Shown here piece after piece: positions 45,083-54,489 of a DNA stretch of 64,000 nt. The DNA is taken from the NCBI RefSeq assembly GCF_029543125.1, contig NZ_JARQWW010000003.1, positions 670,960 through 734,959 of the forward strand. Reading direction: 5' to 3'. This DNA comes from Caulobacter segnis (lineage in GTDB: Bacteria > Pseudomonadota > Alphaproteobacteria > Caulobacterales > Caulobacteraceae). Every line of letters begins with the position of its first letter. Within the stretch, counting starts at the first letter, position 1. Below the pieces are notes generated by a model. It was given only the letters and a program-made list of their open reading frames with translations, made no database searches and had not been told where the DNA came from. The position numbers were made by a program, and so were the translations under genes.

Positions 45083-47647
45083 GTGCGAAATTCAATGCTT
45101 CGTGTCGGCCTGCTGGCCGGCATCTCGACGGCTGCTGTCTTGTCCATGGCTTCGGCCGCCCTGGCCCAAAGCGACGTGATCGAAGAAGTCGTCGTCACCG
45201 GTTCGCGCGGCAAGCCGCGGACGGTCCAGGATTCACCTGTCCCGATCGATTCCTTCAGCGCCGAAGACATCAAGGCGACCGGCTTCTCCGACACCAACGA
45301 CGTGCTGAAGACCCTGGTGCCGTCCTACACTATCGCGCGTCAGCCGATCTCCGACGGCGCCACCTTCATCCGCCCGGCCTCGCTGCGTGGTCTGTCGACC
45401 GACAAGACGCTGATGCTGATCAACTCCAAGCGGCGCCATCGGGCGGCCCTGGTGACCATCGGCGGCGACGGTTCGCAAGCGGCCGACGCCGCCACCATCC
45501 CGTCCACGGCCTTGAAGTCAGTGGAAGTTCTGCGCGACGGCGCCGGCGCCCAGTACGGTTCGGACGCCATCGCTGGCGTGATCAACTTCATCCTCAAGGA
45601 CGACGCCGAAGGCGGCATGCTCGTCGCCCAGGCCGGCCAGTACTACGAGAAGGACGGTGAAGGCATTCTGGTAGCCGGCAACATCGGCATGCCGCTGACC
45701 GAGAACGGCTTCGTCAACCTGTCCTTCGAATACACCACAGACCAACCGACTTCGCGTGGCCGCCAGTACTGCAACGTCGGCATTCCCAACGTGCCCACCG
45801 GCTTCTGCGTCGACACCTACGCCGCCAGCAATCCGGTCTTCGCCGCCAACGTGAAGCGCCCCGTCGTGCAGAAGTGGGGACAACCGGAATCGGAAGCCAT
45901 CCGCGGCTTCCTGAACTCGGGCCTCGAACTGAGCGGCGGCTCCAAGCTCTATCTCTTCGCCAACTACTCGAAGAGCCACGCCAAGGAAGACTTCAACTAC
46001 CGCTTCCCGGCCATGGGCCAGGCCCAGCTCGACAACCCGATCCGCCTGCAGGACGGCTCGATCTTCCGCTTCGCCACGTACTGGCCGGGCGGCTTCACGC
46101 CCCAGTTCTTCGGCGACGTCACCGACTACAGCGTCACCGGCGGCTGGAAAGGCGATTTCACGGACAAGCTCAGCTACGATTTCAGTGGTCGCTTCGGCTA
46201 CAACAAGATCGCCTACAAGCTGACCGACACCATGAACCCGTCGATGGGTCCGGCCTCGCCGGAGGAATTCCATCCGGGCGACCTGATCTCGCAGGAAGCG
46301 GCCGTCAATGCCGACTTCGTCTACGAGCTGGGCGGCTTCACGCCCGAGCCAATCTCGGTGGCCTTCGGCGGCGAATACCGCAAGGAGACCTACAAGATCA
46401 TCACCGGCGACGTGCCGTCCTATCAGGCCGGTCGCTGGTCGGTGGCCGATCCGTTCGACTTCTGCACCAACGAAACGGCCGTCGCGTCCCGCACCCTGCG
46501 CCCAACCGCGCCGCAGAACATGGGCATCAATTGCGCCGTGGCTAACGATCCGGTCTACACCTCGCTGGCCGTGGGCTCGAACGGCTTCCCCGGCTACTCC
46601 CCGGATTATTCGGGCAAGCTGTCGCGTGACAGCTATGGCGTCTATGTCGACGCCTCCACCGACCTGACCGAGCAGTTGTTCGTCCAGGCGTCCGTGCGCG
46701 CGGAGGATTTCTCGGACTTCGGTTCGACCCTCGACGGCAAGGTCGCGGCGATGTTCAAGATCACCCCGACCTTCGGCCTGCGCGGCTCGGTCGGTTCCGG
46801 CTTCCGGGCGCCGACGCCTGGCCAGTTGTTCACGACCAACGTGTCCACCCGCGTCGAGAACGGCCTGACCATCGCCTCGGGCTTGTTCCCGGCCAGCAAC
46901 GCGGTGTCTCAGTTCCTGGGCGCCGAGGAGCTCGGTCCCGAGAAGTCGACCAACTTCTCGCTCGGCTTCACCGCCACGCTGTTCGACGGCCTGAACCTGA
47001 CGGTCGACGCCTACTACATCAAGATCAAGGACATGTTCTACGCGGTGACCCCGATCACCGTGACGCCGGCGATCCGCACCCAGCTCATCGCCGCCGGCGT
47101 GCCCGGCGCCGACACCATCGGCCAGGTGCAGTTCTTCCAAAACGCCTTCGACAGCTCGATCCGCGGCCTCGATGTGGTGGCGACCTATCGGTTCAACTGG
47201 GAGAACGGCCAGTCCACAAACCTGATGGGCAGCTTCAACTACAACAAGCCGAAGGTGGACAAGGTCGCGGCCTTCTTCGACGGCGAGTACGTCCACGACT
47301 ACGAGAACGCCACCGCCCGCTGGCGCGGCGCCCTGACCGCCACCCATTCGATGGGCAAGTTCACCCTGATGGGCCGGGCCAACGTCTGGGGCCCGTACAA
47401 GAACATGTTCAGCGTCGCCAACCCGATCGTCCAGAAATGGGATCCGGTCATCCAGGTCGACACTGAGGCGAGCTACGACGTCACGGAGAACTATCGCCTG
47501 ACGCTCGGCGCCCGGAACATCTTCGACAAGTACCCTGACCCGGACAGGACCGGCGAGTCCGGCACCAACGGCCGCATCTACCGTTCCGACACCCTCGTCG
47601 ACTGGCAAGGCGGCTTCTACTACGCGAAGTTCACCGCCACCTTCTAA
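45083..47647 (+). CDS. TonB-dependent outer-membrane receptor
   Basis: 854 residues from a GTG at 45083 that follows AGAGGGGG; the ATG at 45095 is a possible alternative. A signal peptide ends near ALAQ. A TonB-box-like EEVVVTGSRG comes next, then the plug domain (about 40-170) with SLRGLSTDKTLMLINSKRRHRAALV and VEVLRDGAGAQYGSDAIAGVINFILK. The beta-barrel runs to a C-terminal Phe (FYYAKFTATF). The KRRHR-bearing plug belongs to the large Caulobacterales receptor group; the substrate cannot be told and no transporter gene is adjacent. It is bounded by a terminator. Confidence 0.95.
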   Translation: MRNSMLRVGLLAGISTAAVLSMASAALAQSDVIEEVVVTGSRGKPRTVQDSPVPIDSFSAEDIKATGFSDTNDVLKTLVPSYTIARQPISDGATFIRPASLRGLSTDKTLMLINSKRRHRAALVTIGGDGSQAADAATIPSTALKSVEVLRDGAGAQYGSDAIAGVINFILKDDAEGGMLVAQAGQYYEKDGEGILVAGNIGMPLTENGFVNLSFEYTTDQPTSRGRQYCNVGIPNVPTGFCVDTYAASNPVFAANVKRPVVQKWGQPESEAIRGFLNSGLELSGGSKLYLFANYSKSHAKEDFNYRFPAMGQAQLDNPIRLQDGSIFRFATYWPGGFTPQFFGDVTDYSVTGGWKGDFTDKLSYDFSGRFGYNKIAYKLTDTMNPSMGPASPEEFHPGDLISQEAAVNADFVYELGGFTPEPISVAFGGEYRKETYKIITGDVPSYQAGRWSVADPFDFCTNETAVASRTLRPTAPQNMGINCAVANDPVYTSLAVGSNGFPGYSPDYSGKLSRDSYGVYVDASTDLTEQLFVQASVRAEDFSDFGSTLDGKVAAMFKITPTFGLRGSVGSGFRAPTPGQLFTTNVSTRVENGLTIASGLFPASNAVSQFLGAEELGPEKSTNFSLGFTATLFDGLNLTVDAYYIKIKDMFYAVTPITVTPAIRTQLIAAGVPGADTIGQVQFFQNAFDSSIRGLDVVATYRFNWENGQSTNLMGSFNYNKPKVDKVAAFFDGEYVHDYENATARWRGALTATHSMGKFTLMGRANVWGPYKNMFSVANPIVQKWDPVIQVDTEASYDVTENYRLTLGARNIFDKYPDPDRTGESGTNGRIYRSDTLVDWQGGFYYAKFTATF

Positions 47648-47671
47648 GGTGGACAAGCGATAGAACTAAGG

Positions 47672-47704
47672 AAGGCCGGGCGGTCGAAAGTCGCCCGGCC
47701 TTTT
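47672..47704 (+). terminator. Rho-independent terminator after the TonB receptor gene
   Basis: An 11-bp stem (47672-47682 with 47692-47702, AAGGCCGGGCG/CGCCCGGCCTT) with a nine-base loop and a TTTT tail, 24 bases past the stop. Confidence 0.92.
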
Positions 47705-47738
47705 CTGTTCCCATCATGCGAAACACCGAGCCGTGGGG

Positions 47739-47770
47739 TTATCCACAGCCGGAGCATTGTTTGTGGATCG
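47739..47770. promoter_or_regulatory. DnaA box pair upstream of dnaB
   Basis: TTATCCACA at 47739-47747 is a perfect consensus DnaA box. A second, weaker box in the opposite orientation, TGTGGATCG (47762-47770, seven of nine), lies 14 bases on. Both are 50-80 bases before the dnaB start. In Caulobacter DnaA is also a transcription factor for cell-cycle genes, so these may control dnaB expression. Confidence 0.6.
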
Positions 47771-47819
47771 CGCTCACACGCCGCAGGCGGGTGCATTTCC
47801 GATCCGTTAAAACATTCCG

Positions 47820-49319
47820 ATGGCTATCGCTCCCGCCCTCGACCTGCGCCCGACGAACGACATCGCCGTGGCGACTGCGCCTTCGAATATCGAAGCCGAA
47901 CAGGCCCTGCTGGGCAGCCTGCTCTACGACAACGCGGCCTATGAGCGGCTGAGCGACCAACTGAACGCCAGCCATTTCTACGAGCCCTTCCACTCGCGCC
48001 TCTTCCAGTCGCTGGAAACGCATATCCGCAAGGGCCAGCTGGCTGACCCCATTCTGCTCGCCGACGTCTTCAAGAACGATCCAGCGTTCCAGGAGCTGGG
48101 CGGCGTGCGCTACCTGGCCGACCTCGTGGACCGCGCCCCGCCGGCGGCGAACGCGTCGGACTACGCCCGAGTCATCTATGATCTGGCCCTGCGCCGCGAC
48201 CTGATCCGCATCGGCGGCGATATCGCCCACGCGGCCACCAGCGACGCCGACCTCGCCGCTCGCGAGCAGATCGAAAAGGCGGAACAGCAACTCTACGGCC
48301 TGGCTGAAAGCGGCGGTCCGTCCACCGGCTTCGTTTCGTTCTCCGACGCCCTGCGCGGCGCGGTGGAGATGACGGCCGAGGCCTACAGCCGCGACGGCGG
48401 TTTGGCCGGCGTCTCCTCCGGCCTGATCGACCTGGACGCCAAGGTCGGCGGCCTGCACCCGTCCGACTTGATCATCCTCGCCGGCCGCCCCTCGATGGGT
48501 AAGACGGCGCTGGCCACCAACATCGCCTTCAACGTGGCCAAGGCCTATGCCTGGGAGCCCCAGCCGGACGGCACGCGCAAGACGGTCAACGGCGGCGTGG
48601 TGGCCTTCTACTCACTCGAAATGTCGTCCGAGCAGCTGGCGCTTCGTATGTTGGCCGACGCCTCCGGCGTTTCGGGCGACCGCCTCCGCAAGGGTGAGAT
48701 CGACGCTTCGGAGTTCGGACGCGTCCGCGACGCGGCCATGGAGATTCAGGAGGCGCCGCTCTACATCGACGCCACTGGTGGTCTCTCCATCGCCAAGCTG
48801 ACCGCCCGGGCGCGTCGCCTGAAGCGTCAGGTCGGCCTCGATCTGATCATCGTCGACTACCTGCAGCTGGTCACCGGCTCCGACCTTGGCGCGAACGCAA
48901 ACCGGGTTCAGGAAGTCAGCCAAATCACCATGGGCCTCAAGGCCTTGGCCAAGGAACTTAGCGTTCCCGTCATCGCTCTCTCGCAGCTATCCCGTCAGGT
49001 CGAACAGCGCGACGACAAGCGTCCGCAGCTTTCCGACCTTCGTGAATCCGGTTCGATCGAACAGGACGCCGACATGGTGTGGTTCGTGTACCGCGAGTCC
49101 TATTACGTCGGCCGCGCCGAGCCGCGCGAAGGCACGCCCGAGCACCTGACCTGGCAGGAGGAGATGGACAAGCTCCAGGGCCTCGCCGAAGTGATCATCG
49201 CCAAGCAACGTCACGGTCCCATCGGCACGGTGAAGCTGTCGTTCAACAGCGACACCACCCGCTTCGGCAACCTGGCGCGCGATCACTTCTTCCATCAGGC
49301 CCGTGGCTCCGAAGAGTGA
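47820..49319 (+). CDS. dnaB: Replicative DNA helicase DnaB
   Basis: 499 residues. The N-terminal domain begins NIEAEQALLGSLLYDNAAYE. The RecA-like C-terminal domain has Walker A GRPSMGKTALATNIAF, the Glu block FYSLEMSSEQLALRMLA, Walker B LIIVDYLQLV and the arginine-finger region LRESGSIEQDADMVWFVYR. A 15-residue insert (AYAWEPQPDGTRKTVNGG) after Walker A is a known alphaproteobacterial feature. It unwinds DNA at the replication fork. Confidence 0.98.
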   Translation: MAIAPALDLRPTNDIAVATAPSNIEAEQALLGSLLYDNAAYERLSDQLNASHFYEPFHSRLFQSLETHIRKGQLADPILLADVFKNDPAFQELGGVRYLADLVDRAPPAANASDYARVIYDLALRRDLIRIGGDIAHAATSDADLAAREQIEKAEQQLYGLAESGGPSTGFVSFSDALRGAVEMTAEAYSRDGGLAGVSSGLIDLDAKVGGLHPSDLIILAGRPSMGKTALATNIAFNVAKAYAWEPQPDGTRKTVNGGVVAFYSLEMSSEQLALRMLADASGVSGDRLRKGEIDASEFGRVRDAAMEIQEAPLYIDATGGLSIAKLTARARRLKRQVGLDLIIVDYLQLVTGSDLGANANRVQEVSQITMGLKALAKELSVPVIALSQLSRQVEQRDDKRPQLSDLRESGSIEQDADMVWFVYRESYYVGRAEPREGTPEHLTWQEEMDKLQGLAEVIIAKQRHGPIGTVKLSFNSDTTRFGNLARDHFFHQARGSEE

Positions 49320-49400
49320 CGACAGGACGGCCGGACATAACGCCGGCCGCTTGATGCAAGCCGCTTCTAAGACTCGACCCTTGGGTGCTAAGCCCGCCTC

Positions 49401-50486
49401 GTGACCGACACCACACTCACCGTCGACCTGGACGCCCTCGCCTACAACTACGGCGTCCTGAAGCACTTCGCCGGCGCCGCCGAAACCGGCGCGGCGGTGA
49501 AGGCCGACGCCTATGGCATGGGATCCGAAGCTGTCGGCCTGCGCCTGTGGAAGGAAGGCTGCCGCAGCTTCTTCGTGGCGCGCCTGGCGGAAGGCCAGAC
49601 CCTGAGGCGCGCTCTTGGGGAGCGAGACGCCTCGATTTACGTCCTCGACGGCATGACCGGCCCAGCCGACGGCCCTCGCCTGATGGCGTCGCGCCTGATC
49701 CCGGTGCTCAATAGCCTGGCCCAGGTGGAGAACTGGATCACCTACGGCGACCAGCGCTGGCTTGAGGCGGCCCTGCACGTGGATACGGGCATGAACCGCC
49801 TCGGCCTGCGCCTGGAGGACGCCCGCGCCTTGGCCAAGAACCGCGCCAAGCTTTCGAAGATGGACGTCGCCCTGGTGATGAGCCACTTGGCCTGCGCCGA
49901 CGACCCCAATAATCCGATGAGCGCCGCTCAGCTTGAGCGCTTTCGGACCGTTCGTGGCCTGTTTCCCGCCGCGCAGGGCAGCCTGGCCAACTCTGCCGGC
50001 GTCTTCCTCGGCGTGGCCTACGGCTTCGACCTGGTGCGTCCGGGCCTCAGCCTCTACGGCGCAAGTCCGAATGGTAAAACCGACAGCCGCCTGAAGCCGG
50101 TGGCCAGCCTGCACGCCCCGATCCTTCAGGTGCGCGACGTGCCGGCGGGTGAGACGGTGGGCTACGGCGCCACCTTCACCGCAGTGCGGCCGGTAAAGAT
50201 CGCCGTCCTGGCGGCGGGCTACGCAGACGGCCTGCCCCGCACCCCGGCCGGGAGCGGAAATGCCTGGTTCGCCAATGGGAAACGCAGGATTCTTGGCCGT
50301 ATCTCCATGGATCTTCTGGCGATCGACGTCACCGGCTGCGACGAGGCCGAGCCCGGCGCGATGGTTGAACTGGTAGGCCCCAACATCACCGTGGACGACG
50401 CCGCCCACGCCGGGGGGATCAGCGCCTATGAGGTGCTCACTCGCCTTAGTTTGCGCGCAACCCGCCGCTATATCGGCGAGGCCTGA
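49401..50486 (+). CDS. alr: Alanine racemase
   Basis: 361 residues from a GTG start. The PLP lysine is Lys34 in AAVKADAYGMG; HVDTGMNRLGLRLED, SGAG-like NSAGVFLG, RPGLSLYG and VGYGATFTA (catalytic Tyr) complete the fold. It makes D-Ala for peptidoglycan. It is located between dnaB and radA, 81 bases after dnaB. Confidence 0.95.
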   Translation: MTDTTLTVDLDALAYNYGVLKHFAGAAETGAAVKADAYGMGSEAVGLRLWKEGCRSFFVARLAEGQTLRRALGERDASIYVLDGMTGPADGPRLMASRLIPVLNSLAQVENWITYGDQRWLEAALHVDTGMNRLGLRLEDARALAKNRAKLSKMDVALVMSHLACADDPNNPMSAAQLERFRTVRGLFPAAQGSLANSAGVFLGVAYGFDLVRPGLSLYGASPNGKTDSRLKPVASLHAPILQVRDVPAGETVGYGATFTAVRPVKIAVLAAGYADGLPRTPAGSGNAWFANGKRRILGRISMDLLAIDVTGCDEAEPGAMVELVGPNITVDDAAHAGGISAYEVLTRLSLRATRRYIGEA

Positions 50487-50527
50487 CGTCGGCGCTATCA
50501 TCCGCTGAGGTCGAATCAGGAGCGTCC

Positions 50528-51901
50528 ATGGCCCGCGACGGCGCCGTCTATGCCTGCCAGTCCTGTGGCGCGGTTCAGACCAAGTGGTCTGGGCAATGCC
50601 CCGCCTGCGGCGTCTGGAACAGCCTGGTCGAGGAAGTGCAGAGCCGCCCGCCCGGCAGCCTGGCGCCAAGCAAGAGCGCCAAGGCCGTCCGAGGCCTCGC
50701 CTTCGAGGGGCTTGAAAGCGAAAACCCCACCCCGCCCCGCATCGCCACCGGCGTCGACGAGTTCGACCGCGTCTGCGGCGGCGGCGTCGTTCCAGGCAGC
50801 GCCATCCTGCTGGGCGGCGATCCGGGCGTCGGCAAGTCCACCCTGCTGCTGCAGGTCTGCGCCAGCGCCGCCCTCCGCGGCGTGTCCTGCGCCTACATCA
50901 GCGGGGAAGAGGCGGTGGAACAAATCCGCGGCCGCGCCGGCCGCATGGGCCTGGCCCAGGCTCCGGTCAAGCTGGCTGCCGAGACAGGCCTTCGCCAAAT
51001 TCTCGACGGTCTGAAGCGCGATCGCTTCGACCTGGTCATCATCGACTCCATCCAGACCATGTGGAGCGACGCCCACGAGGCGGGACCCGGTTCGGTCACC
51101 CAGGTCCGCTCCTGCGCCCAGGAATTGGTGCGGCTCGCCAAGAAACAGGGCGTGGCCATCATCCTGGTCGGACATGTGACCAAGGACGGCCAGATCGCAG
51201 GCCCCCGTGTGGTCGAGCATCTGGTCGACGCCGTCCTCGCCTTCGAGGGTGAGCGCGGCTACCCGTTCCGCATCCTGCGCGGGGCCAAGAACCGCTTCGG
51301 CGCCACCGACGAGATCGGCGTGTTCGAGATGGGCGACGCCGGCTTGCGTGAAGTCCGCAACCCCTCCGCCCTCTTCCTCAATGACGGCGGCGAACGCGCG
51401 GCCGGCGCGGCGGTGTTCGCCGGCATTGAGGGCTCTCGCCCCGTTCTCGTGGAATTTCAGGCGCTTGTGGCGCCATCTGCATATGGAACGCCTCGCCGCG
51501 CCGTGGTCGGATGGGATTCCGGACGCCTCGCCATGGTGCTCGCGGTGCTTGAAGCGCGATGCGGCCTTGGATTTGGCGATCGTGACGTCTATTTGAACGT
51601 CGCCGGCGGACTTCGGATCACCGAACCGGCGGCGGATTTGGCGGCGGCGGCGGCTCTGGCCTCCTCGGCGCTGGAAGCGGCCTTGCCGCAGGACTGCGTG
51701 GTCTTTGGCGAGATCAGCCTGTCTGGAGAAGTTCGACCTGTGAGCCGCATGGAATCGAGGCTGAAGGAAGCCGCGAAGCTGGGCTTCGGTCGCGCCCTGA
51801 CGCCCGCCGCAGGTCTGCCGGACGTATCGCCCGTGTCGATCAATAGCGCCTCGCGACTGACCGACGCCATCCGCCGCATCGGCGACCAGGCCTGGAGCTG
51901 A
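50528..51901 (+). CDS. radA: DNA repair protein RadA
   Basis: 457 residues. The N-terminal zinc finger is YACQSCGAVQTKWSGQCPACG (CxxC...CxxC). Walker A is GGDPGVGKSTLLLQV, the RadA motif KNRFG is in GAKNRFGATDEIGVFEM, and a Lon-protease-like C-terminal domain (about 290-457) lacks the catalytic pair. It drives branch migration in recombination. It is followed seven bases later by cvpA. Confidence 0.97.
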   Translation: MARDGAVYACQSCGAVQTKWSGQCPACGVWNSLVEEVQSRPPGSLAPSKSAKAVRGLAFEGLESENPTPPRIATGVDEFDRVCGGGVVPGSAILLGGDPGVGKSTLLLQVCASAALRGVSCAYISGEEAVEQIRGRAGRMGLAQAPVKLAAETGLRQILDGLKRDRFDLVIIDSIQTMWSDAHEAGPGSVTQVRSCAQELVRLAKKQGVAIILVGHVTKDGQIAGPRVVEHLVDAVLAFEGERGYPFRILRGAKNRFGATDEIGVFEMGDAGLREVRNPSALFLNDGGERAAGAAVFAGIEGSRPVLVEFQALVAPSAYGTPRRAVVGWDSGRLAMVLAVLEARCGLGFGDRDVYLNVAGGLRITEPAADLAAAAALASSALEAALPQDCVVFGEISLSGEVRPVSRMESRLKEAAKLGFGRALTPAAGLPDVSPVSINSASRLTDAIRRIGDQAWS

Positions 51902-51908
51902 CCGGATC

Positions 51909-52505
51909 GTGACCGCCTTCGACGTCATCGCCGCCCTGATCCTGCTGGTGTCGGGGGCCATCGGGTTCGCCCGCGGGGCCATGCGCGAATTGGTGACCAT
52001 GGGCGCCCTGCTGATCGCGGGCGGCGCGGCGATATTCGGCCTGCGCTTCACCGGCCCCCTGTTCCGCGGCTTCATCGAGCCGTCCTGGGCTGGAACCACA
52101 GCGGCCGTGCTGGTCGTGTTCGTGATCCTCTACATCCTGCTGCGCCTCGTCGGCGCCAATTTGACGCAGCGGATTCATGACACCCAATCCCTAGGTATGC
52201 TCGACCGCTCGATCGGCGTCGGCTTCGGCCTGATCCGGGCGCTCGTTGTGCTTGGTGCGTTCAACCTGGTGTTCCACGCGGCGACGCCGGAGGACCGCAC
52301 CCCGCGTTGGGTGACCAATTCGGCCCTGTGGCCGCTGTCGGAAGTCAGCGGCAAGGCCCTGAAGAGTTTCGCGCCGAAAGGCGGTAAGATGGCCGGACAA
52401 CTGGCTCCAGCCATTGAGAAAGCGGTGCGCGACGGCGCCCGTGATGAAGGCTATGACGCCGACCAACGGCGAAGCGTCGATGATCTGGTGGAGAAATCCC
52501 GATGA
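51909..52505 (+). CDS. cvpA: CvpA family protein
   Basis: 198 residues from a GTG start. Four transmembrane helices span about 1-110 (FDVIAALILLVSGAIGFARGAMRELVTMGALLIAGG at the start), with a polar C-terminal tail. CvpA is an inner-membrane protein linked to colicin V production and purF expression in E. coli. Here it overlaps purF by four bases, the conserved cvpA-purF arrangement. Confidence 0.92.
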   Translation: MTAFDVIAALILLVSGAIGFARGAMRELVTMGALLIAGGAAIFGLRFTGPLFRGFIEPSWAGTTAAVLVVFVILYILLRLVGANLTQRIHDTQSLGMLDRSIGVGFGLIRALVVLGAFNLVFHAATPEDRTPRWVTNSALWPLSEVSGKALKSFAPKGGKMAGQLAPAIEKAVRDGARDEGYDADQRRSVDDLVEKSR

Positions 52506-54013
52506 ACCCGCAGTCCTCTGACCGCTTCGTGTCGGATGTGTACGCCCAGCACGGCGGCCGCGATCCGGATGACGACGCCCTGCGCCTCGAATGCGGCGTC
52601 TTCGGCGTCTTCGGGACGCCGGACGCCTCGGCGATCACCGCGCTTGGCCTGCACGCCCTGCAGCACCGGGGTCAGGAGGCCTGCGGCATCGCGGCCTTCG
52701 ACGGCCAGCGCTTCCACACCGAACGCCACATGGGCCATGTGGGCGAGGCCTTCGGCGGCAATGACCTGGTGGATCGCCTACCCGGCACGGCCGCCATCGG
52801 CCACACCCGCTACTCCACGGCCGGCGGCAGCTTCATCCGCAACGTCCAGCCGCTGTTCGCCGATCTTCAGGCTGGCGGTGTCGCCCTGGCCCACAACGGC
52901 AACCTGACGAACTTCCTGCACCTGCGCGAACGCCTGGTCAGCGACGGCGCCATCTTCCAGTCGACCTCGGACAGCGAGGTGATCCTTCACCTGCTGGCCC
53001 GTTCGCGGAAGGCCAAGTTCGTCGATCGCTTCATCGACGCGATCCAGCAGCTTGAGGGCGGCTACGCCCTGGTGGCCCTGACCCACAAGAAGCTGATCGG
53101 CGTGCGCGACCCGCTGGGCATCCGCCCGCTGGTTCTGGGCGATCTGAACGGCAAGGCCGTTCTGGCCTCGGAGACCGCCGCCCTCGACATGATCGGCGCC
53201 AAGTTCGTGCGCGACATCGAGAACGGCGAGATGGTCGTCATCTCCGAAAAAGGCATCCAATCCCTGCGTCCGTTCCCAGCGCAGAAGGCCCGCCCCTGCG
53301 TCTTCGAGTACGTCTATTTCGCCCGTCCCGACTCCGTGGTCGACGGCCGCTCGGTCTATGAGGTGCGCAAGCGCATGGGCCGCCGCCTGGCCCAGGACAG
53401 CGCCGTCGAGGCCGATGTGGTCGTGCCGGTGCCGGACAGCGGCGTGCCCGCCGCCCTCGGCTACGCCCAAGAGAGCGGCATCCCCTACGAGCTGGGGATC
53501 ATCCGCAGCCACTTCGTGGGCCGCACCTTCATCCAGCCGACCCAGGGCGTCCGCGAACTCGGCGTGCGCATGAAGCACAGCCCCAACCGCGCGGTGCTGG
53601 AAGGCAAGCGCGTGGTGCTGATCGACGACTCCATCGTCCGCGGCACCACCTCGCTGAAGATTGTCCGCATGGTCCGCGAGGCCGGCGCCAAGGAAGTCCA
53701 CCTGCGCAGCGCATCGCCGCCGATCCTGTGGCCCGATTTCTACGGCATCGACATGCCGTCGCGTGACCAGCTGATGGCCGCCACCAAGACCATGGAAGAG
53801 ATGGTGAAGCTGCTGGAGGTGGACAGCCTCGGCTTCCTCTCCATCGACGGCCTGTACTGGGCGCTGGAAGCCGGCGCGCGCGATCCGCTGAACCCGCAAT
53901 TCACCGATCACTATTTCACCGGCGAGTACCCCACCCGCCTGCTGGACCGTGAGATCGCCGAAGGCCGCGCCAACACCTCCGAACGACAGCTGTCGTTCCT
54001 GGTCAGCGCGTAG
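52502..54013 (+). CDS. purF: Amidophosphoribosyltransferase
   Basis: 503 residues. A 30-residue propeptide precedes Cys31 in ECGVFGVFG, the nucleophile for glutamine hydrolysis after cleavage. The PRPP-binding loop is VVLIDDSIVRGTTSLKIV. It makes phosphoribosylamine, the committed step of purine synthesis. The position of one iron-sulfur ligand in Bacillus PurF (HPCFYG) is Asp here (WPDFYG), and no C-terminal cysteine pair is present, so it may lack the cluster. purM and purN are 30 kb away. Confidence 0.97.
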   Translation: MNPQSSDRFVSDVYAQHGGRDPDDDALRLECGVFGVFGTPDASAITALGLHALQHRGQEACGIAAFDGQRFHTERHMGHVGEAFGGNDLVDRLPGTAAIGHTRYSTAGGSFIRNVQPLFADLQAGGVALAHNGNLTNFLHLRERLVSDGAIFQSTSDSEVILHLLARSRKAKFVDRFIDAIQQLEGGYALVALTHKKLIGVRDPLGIRPLVLGDLNGKAVLASETAALDMIGAKFVRDIENGEMVVISEKGIQSLRPFPAQKARPCVFEYVYFARPDSVVDGRSVYEVRKRMGRRLAQDSAVEADVVVPVPDSGVPAALGYAQESGIPYELGIIRSHFVGRTFIQPTQGVRELGVRMKHSPNRAVLEGKRVVLIDDSIVRGTTSLKIVRMVREAGAKEVHLRSASPPILWPDFYGIDMPSRDQLMAATKTMEEMVKLLEVDSLGFLSIDGLYWALEAGARDPLNPQFTDHYFTGEYPTRLLDREIAEGRANTSERQLSFLVSA

Positions 54014-54401
54014 CCGCCAGCTCCCGCAACAGGGTCATCGCTTCCTCCGCCCGATCGGCGGGAACGAACAGATGATCATGGTGGAAGGCCGACACCGGGT
54101 TCACGCCCATGCCGGCCTTCGCCAGCTTGGCGGTGATCGCGGCCAGGAAGCCGACGGCCTCCAGCGACGAGTGAACACTGAGCGTGATCATCCGCGACGC
54201 AAATACGCCCTCAAGGCCGGCGGATGAGGCAGCCGCCTGCTCCAGGATGAGCGTCACCCCCTCGGCTTCGCGAAACACCATCACCGGCTCCAGGCCGTTG
54301 TTGGGCGGAAGCTTCGGCACGGACACGAAGACATAGGTGTTCGGCTGGAGCACCGGCTCCATGCTACGGATCAGGTGATCCAGATCAGTGATTCCAGCCA
54401 T
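54003..54401 (-). CDS. ACT-domain protein (ACT_7/DUF2241-like)
   Basis: 132 residues. MAGITDLDHLIRSMEPVLQPNTYVFVSVP begins the first ACT-like domain, and FASRMITLSVHSSLEAVGFLAAITAKLAKAGMGVNPVSAFHHDHLFVP the second. This small family is thought to bind amino acids; the role is undefined. It overlaps the end of purF by 11 bases, in convergence. Confidence 0.88.
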   Translation of the reverse strand: MAGITDLDHLIRSMEPVLQPNTYVFVSVPKLPPNNGLEPVMVFREAEGVTLILEQAAASSAGLEGVFASRMITLSVHSSLEAVGFLAAITAKLAKAGMGVNPVSAFHHDHLFVPADRAEEAMTLLRELAATR

Positions 54402-54489
54402 GGCGGGCTCCTTCTAATAAGCCGCCTTATCCAACGCTCGGCGCCGCCGCAATCGAACCGTGATTTCAGTCAGGGAGTCCGCGCAGCAG

